Shown: positions 60,036-64,000 of the stretch, one piece after another
Layout of the letters: every line of letters starts with the position of its first letter
Position numbering within the stretch: the first letter of the stretch is position 1
NCBI RefSeq assembly: GCF_050896395.1
Contig: NZ_JBPBBA010000020.1
Location: 1 to 64,000, forward strand
Reading direction: 5' to 3'
Length of the DNA stretch: 64,000 nucleotides
Origin: Nioella aestuarii
GTDB lineage: Bacteria; Pseudomonadota; Alphaproteobacteria; Rhodobacterales; Rhodobacteraceae
Translations under genes and position numbers: made by a program
The notes under the pieces: model-generated
Databases searched by the model: none
What the model was told of the DNA's origin: nothing
What the model saw: only the letters and a program-made list of their open reading frames with translations

Positions 60036-61715
60036 ATGAAACTTCGCCGTCATAGCTCTGGTCACTGGATGGCCGTTCTGGCCTGGGTTGCTGCCGGTCT
60101 TTGCCTGCTGCCGATTGGTGCGGTGGCGCTGGCGGCGCTGACTGGTGGGCTGGATACGGTAACGGATCTGGCCCAGACCGTGCTGCCACGCTATGCGCGC
60201 ACAACGCTGACCATGGTGGCTATCGTTGCAGCGGGAACGGCAGTGATTGGAACCGGAACCGCTTGGCTCGTCACCATGACCCGCTTTCCCGGCCGCCGAG
60301 TTCTGGAGATTGCCCTGGCGCTGCCTCTGGCCTTTCCCGCCTATGTGCTGGCCTATGCCTATACCGATTTCCTTGACCATCCGGGTTGGGTGCAAACCAG
60401 CCTTCGCGATCTGACGGGTTGGGGACCGCGCGACTACTGGTTCCCGGAAATCCGGTCGTTGCCGGGTGCAGCGATGATGCTGACGCTGGTTCTGTATCCT
60501 TATGTCTACCTGCTGGCGCGCGCGGCCTTTCTTCAGCAAAGCGCAACCGCCTATCTGGCCGCCCGCACCCTGGGCCGTGGTCCGTGGAGCGCGTTTTTCC
60601 GGGTCAGCCTGCCCATTGCCCGACCTGCCATCGCAGGCGGCGTGCTGCTGGCAATCATGGAAACCATCGCTGATTTCGGCACTGTCAGTTATTTTAACGT
60701 GCAGACCTTTGCGACTGGCATCTATCAAAGCTGGTTCTCCTTTGCCGACCGGGGGGCCGCTGCGCAGCTGGCTTTGTGCCTGCTCATGGCCGCGCTGGTT
60801 CTGGCAGCGCTGGAGAGACACCAGCGCGCGGGTCAACGTCATCATGGGGCAGGACGCCGGTTCGAGGTACTGGACCCGCCGGTATTGCGCGGTGGACGTG
60901 CGGCGCTTGCGGTGATCTTCTGCGCCCTGCCGGTGGTTTTGGGCTTTGTTTTGCCTGCCTGGCTGCTGATTTGGATGGGGCATGACAGCTTTGGCATCAT
61001 CCTTGGCGACCGCTATCTTGGCTTCCTGCAGAATTCGCTGACGCTGGCCTCTGTCGCGGCGCTGTTCACCGTGACGGCGGCGGTCTTCCTTGGTTTCAAT
61101 GCGCGGCTTCGTCCGACCCGGGCCAACAAGGCGGCAATCGGTCTGGCCGGGCTTGGCTACGCGGTGCCGGGCGGTGTGATTGCCGTGGGATTGATCGTGC
61201 CTTTTGCGGGTTTCGACAATGCGCTGGATGCGTGGATGCGCGAAACGTTCGACATCTCCACCGGGCTATTGGTCACCGGGTCGATCTGGCTGCTGGTCAT
61301 GGCCTATATGGTGCGCTTCATGGCGGCTGCGCTTTCGGCCTATGACGCGGGGCTGTCCACCATCAATCCGAATATCGATGCGGTTGCTCGGACGCTTGGA
61401 CGTTCGCCCTCGACCATGTTGCGCGGGGTGCACCTGCCGATCCTGCGGCCGAGCCTGCTGACCGCCCTGCTGATCGTTTTTGTCGACGTGATGAAGGAAC
61501 TGCCCGCGACGCTGATTATGCGGCCCTTCAATTATGACACGCTTGCGGTTCAGGCGCACAGGTTGGCGGCGGATGAACGCCTGGCCGAGGCTGCGGTGCC
61601 GAGCCTCGTGATCGGGTTGGTGGGGCTGCTGCCGGTGATGATTTTGTGTTGGGGGCTGGGACGGGAAAATCGGACCGAAGCCGAGTTCATACCCGATCAG
61701 CAGATTATTGAGTGA
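60036..61715 (+). CDS. Ferric iron ABC transporter permease (FbpB/SfuB family, fused double permease)
   Basis: 559 aa, about twelve helices, two permease halves each with an EAA-like loop (AARTLGRGPWSAFFRVSLPI; AVARTLGRSPSTMLRGVHLP). ATG 60036 is 44 bases after the TetR gene. It takes up Fe3+ released by the periplasmic binding protein. No ATPase gene follows; the substrate-binding gene is on the opposite strand. Confidence 0.88.
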   Translation: MKLRRHSSGHWMAVLAWVAAGLCLLPIGAVALAALTGGLDTVTDLAQTVLPRYARTTLTMVAIVAAGTAVIGTGTAWLVTMTRFPGRRVLEIALALPLAFPAYVLAYAYTDFLDHPGWVQTSLRDLTGWGPRDYWFPEIRSLPGAAMMLTLVLYPYVYLLARAAFLQQSATAYLAARTLGRGPWSAFFRVSLPIARPAIAGGVLLAIMETIADFGTVSYFNVQTFATGIYQSWFSFADRGAAAQLALCLLMAALVLAALERHQRAGQRHHGAGRRFEVLDPPVLRGGRAALAVIFCALPVVLGFVLPAWLLIWMGHDSFGIILGDRYLGFLQNSLTLASVAALFTVTAAVFLGFNARLRPTRANKAAIGLAGLGYAVPGGVIAVGLIVPFAGFDNALDAWMRETFDISTGLLVTGSIWLLVMAYMVRFMAAALSAYDAGLSTINPNIDAVARTLGRSPSTMLRGVHLPILRPSLLTALLIVFVDVMKELPATLIMRPFNYDTLAVQAHRLAADERLAEAAVPSLVIGLVGLLPVMILCWGLGRENRTEAEFIPDQQIIE

Positions 61716-61758
61716 CCGGAAAAATTTTCGTCCAAAATTTTTAGTGCGCTCACACAAA

Positions 61759-61783
61759 AGGGGCGCCCTTTTCGGACGCCCCA
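61759..61783 (-). terminator. Hairpin with T-run for the iron-binding-protein gene
   Basis: GGGGCG (61760-61765) / CGCCCC (61777-61782). On the minus strand it is followed by TTTT (AAAA at 61756-61759). It lies about 25 bases past the stop of the minus-strand gene at 61808. Confidence 0.7.
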
Positions 61784-61807
61784 GACAACCATCACTGTTG
61801 CCAGACC

Positions 61808-62824
61808 TTACGGCCAACCGACCTGGTTGAAGATGCGCTGCGCTGTGGCAAGGTTTGCAGCCACGTCTGATAGTTCCACATCATCGGCTACGAACTCGCC
61901 CAGACCGGCGAGCTCTTCGACCATCTCTACACCGTCTACAGCCGGATATTCGTTGTTGCCGGAAGAGAAGTAGACCTGTGCCGCATCCGAGGCGAGGTAT
62001 TCGAGGAAGGCCACCGCTGCATCCCGGTTCGGTGCATTGACTGCGACGCCTGCCCCCGAGACATTCATATGCGCGCCGTTGCCGTCCTGATCGGGGAAGA
62101 TAAAGCCGATCACATCCAGATGCTCAGTCACGCCATCTACCTGCTCGCGCAGGGCGCGGACATAGTAGTAGGTATTCGACATGGCCACTCCGCATTCACC
62201 CGATGCGACGCCGCGGATCTGGTCGGTGTCGCCCCCCTGCGGCGAGCGGGCAAAGTTGTGAACCACACCTTCCGCCCATTCGCGGGCGGCCTCTTCGCCC
62301 TCATGGGCAATAATCGAGGCCAGGAGGGTCTGGTTATAGGTATTTGTCGAGGACCGGATGCAGACCAGCCCTTCATAGGCGGGATTGGCCAGATCGGCAT
62401 AGGTCGCGGGTGGGGTGTCCACCATATCCGTGTTGTAGAAGATAATCCGCGAGCGTTGCGAAAATCCGAACCAACGGTTTTCCGCATCCTGGAGGTTGGC
62501 GGGAATGCGCGTTTCCAGCACGTCGCTGTCGACCGGCTGAAGAAGCCCGGCATCCACTGCACGATTCAGGCGAGAAACATCGACAGTGATGAAGACATCG
62601 GCGGGCGAATTGCGGCCCTCGGCCTGCATCCGCGCCATCAGTTCATCTGCATCGCCTTCGATTCGGTTGATGGTGATACCGGTGGCTTCCTCGAAGCCGG
62701 AATAGAGGGCCTCGTCCGTATCATAGTGACGTGACGAATAAATGTTGAGCTCTTGCGCAGAGGCCATTGCGGCACTGCCGGCCAGAACGCTGGTTGCCAA
62801 AAGGGCGGAAATCGTGCGGGTCAT
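61808..62824 (-). CDS. Fe(3+) ABC transporter substrate-binding protein (FbpA/FutA-like)
   Basis: 338 aa from ATG 62824, with GAGGAC 8 nt upstream. Signal peptide about 1-23 (cut after ASA). Periplasmic Fe3+ binder: ELNIYSSRHYDTDEALYSGF at the mature start and a tyrosine run SNTYYYVRAL that supplies iron ligands. It is convergent with the permease gene, with a terminator between. Confidence 0.92.
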   Translation of the reverse strand: MTRTISALLATSVLAGSAAMASAQELNIYSSRHYDTDEALYSGFEEATGITINRIEGDADELMARMQAEGRNSPADVFITVDVSRLNRAVDAGLLQPVDSDVLETRIPANLQDAENRWFGFSQRSRIIFYNTDMVDTPPATYADLANPAYEGLVCIRSSTNTYNQTLLASIIAHEGEEAAREWAEGVVHNFARSPQGGDTDQIRGVASGECGVAMSNTYYYVRALREQVDGVTEHLDVIGFIFPDQDGNGAHMNVSGAGVAVNAPNRDAAVAFLEYLASDAAQVYFSSGNNEYPAVDGVEMVEELAGLGEFVADDVELSDVAANLATAQRIFNQVGWP

Positions 62825-62847
62825 CCTGTCAGTCCTCATCTGGTAGT

Positions 62848-62862
62848 CGAGTAAAATACTCG
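62848..62862. promoter_or_regulatory. Inverted repeat CGAGTA-AAA-TACTCG upstream of the Fe3+-binding-protein gene
   Basis: A perfect 6-bp inverted repeat, 23 bases before the ATG. Similar AAGTATT and ACACTCAG fragments occur in the 60 bases beyond. It may be an iron-responsive operator; the consensus for this clade is not known to me with certainty. Confidence 0.45.
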
Positions 62863-62993
62863 GATTACGGAGGGCATACCATTCCCGCAGCGCCTGTCAA
62901 GTATTCCCAATCAAAACACTCAGAAAATATTCCGGGTTGTAGACGTGCCGACCTTTATGCAGTGTGAGCCAGCTTTCGAGAGGGAGGAAAGCA

Positions 62994-64000
62994 TGACCCC
63001 CGGCATGATTTTCCTGGTGCTGGCCTACGTGCTCAGCCAGTTCTATCGCGCGTTCCTGGCGGTGTTGTCCCCGGTCCTGGGGGTCGAGATCGGCGCGGGC
63101 GCCGAAGATCTTGCCATGGCCTCGGGCCTTTGGTTCGTGGTCTTCGCAGCGATGCAGATTCCGGTGGGTTGGGCGCTGGATCATATCGGGCCGAGGCTGA
63201 CCTCTTCGATCCTGCTGGCGATCGGAGGCGCAGGTGGCGCGGCAATCATGGCGATGGCACAGGGGCCGATCTGGGTCGCGGTGGCGATGATGCTGATCGG
63301 GGTAGGCTGTTCGCCGGTTCTGATGGCGAGCTACTATATCCTTGCGCGCGATTATCCTGCTGCTGTGTTCGCTACCTTCGCGGGTGTCATTCTTGGCACC
63401 GGGTCGCTTGGCAATATCGGCGCCGCCCTGCCACTGGCCTGGGCGGTGGAAACCCTTGGCTGGCGGGAAACCATGTGGGGGCTGGCGGCGGTGACGTTGC
63501 TGGTCGCGGCTGCGCTGGCGGTGTTTGTCAAGAATCCGGCCAAGGCGGACCACAGCCAGAAGGGATCGCTGCTCGATCTTCTGAAGATCCCCGCCCTATG
63601 GTTCATCCTTGCCATCATGTTCGTGAACTACGCCCCCGCCGCAGGCATCAGGGGCCTGTGGATCGCACCCTATCTTGGCGATGTCTATCAGGCCGAAATC
63701 GGGCAGATTGGCACCGCCTCGCTGGTTATGGGGCTGGCGATGATTGCGGGCAATTTCTTTTACGGACCGCTCGACCGGGTCTTTGGAACCCGCAAATGGG
63801 TCATCTTCACCGGCAATCTCGTGTCGGGCCTGTCCTGCCTCGCGCTGTGGGCCTGGCCTGATGGGTCCGAGATCCGATCTATCGCCGTCATGGCTGCCGT
63901 CGGCTTTTTCGGGGCGACCTTCCCGGTCATCATCGCCCATGGCCGCAGTTTTGTGCCGCCGCACCTGGTGGGCCGGGGGGTGACGCTGCTGAACCTCTTT
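62994..64000 (+). CDS. MFS transporter, N-terminal part (3' end outside window)
   Basis: The open frame runs to the window edge (335 codons visible). ATG 62994 is preceded by GGGAGGAA. About ten hydrophobic helices are seen, starting MTPGMIFLVLAYVLSQFYRA; the loop after helix 2 is PVGWALDHIGPRL, the MFS motif A region. Substrate unknown. It is divergent from the iron-binding-protein gene across 169 bp. Confidence 0.88.

Noticed and set aside
1..64000. Prophage, integron or complete insertion sequence
   Set aside because: No integrase, transposase or phage structural gene is seen; foreign-looking DNA is limited to the small intergenic elements and the orphan gene near 10 kb.

Overview
The window is a contiguous chromosomal stretch of high-GC DNA from an alphaproteobacterium. 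Gene content and order point to Rhodobacteraceae (Roseobacter/Rhodobacter group): a petP-petR pair, an HDAC-xseB-ispA-dxs cluster, dgcN-dgcA, a DUF2794 protein, cobD-cobC and a SpoIIE-type response regulator resembling RbaY. The genus cannot be fixed from this sequence. Genes are dense, with many 1-8 nt overlaps. I see no rRNA, tRNA, CRISPR array, phage or complete insertion sequence.

Layout. 1-7.1 kb: the 3' part of smc, a secreted lytic transglycosylase, cobD-cobC, a glutathionyl-hydroquinone reductase and a CGNR regulator. 7.4-13.5 kb: an unknown small protein, dgcN-dgcA (D-glutamate catabolism), an AT-richer orphan gene flanked by repeat-like DNA, ilvD, and dat (D-amino-acid transaminase), closed by a perfect bidirectional terminator. 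13.6-20 kb: a DEAD-box helicase, asd, a MuiA/DUF4139 secreted protein and a carbonic anhydrase / SbtA-type bicarbonate transporter / PII-like SbtB unit. 20-24.3 kb: M17 and NlpC/P60 peptidases, DUF2794 and ilvE. 24.4-30.6 kb: petP-petR, two tandem histone-deacetylase-like genes, xseB, ispA and dxs. 30.8-42.7 kb: a BacNav-type ion channel, RNA m5U methyltransferase, VOC protein, paired ABC exporter half-transporters, LysE exporter, cca, two Nudix hydrolases, hslO, and a REC-SpoIIE phosphatase beside an Hpt protein. 42.7-48.1 kb: ilvA, a membrane protein, argG, an SCP2-like protein, a sulfotransferase-like protein and an exported MsrA. 48.2-56.5 kb: betA, a thioredoxin-fold/NhaA fusion, and a MarR-RND efflux operon. 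56.5-64 kb: a TetR-controlled flavoenzyme plus a ProC-like reductase, ferric iron ABC transporter parts, and a truncated MFS transporter.

How genes may work together. Dat can collect amino groups from D-amino acids as D-glutamate, which DgcN and DgcA would convert to N-acetyl-L-glutamate. ilvD, ilvE and ilvA cover much of branched-chain amino acid synthesis but are dispersed. ispA-dxs feed isoprenoid synthesis. CA-SbtA-SbtB suggest regulated bicarbonate uptake, here without any RuBisCO gene in view.

The main unexplained structure lies between genes: a dispersed element of about 175 bp (two long copies and one short), a 136-bp element with 17-bp inverted ends and internal direct repeats, a three-way-junction inverted repeat, and 11-bp-period iteron-like arrays at two loci. 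The strongest protein oddities are the DsbA-like/NhaA fusion lacking its second active-site cysteine, the flavoenzyme missing one expected Fe-S cysteine, and the tandem deacetylases.
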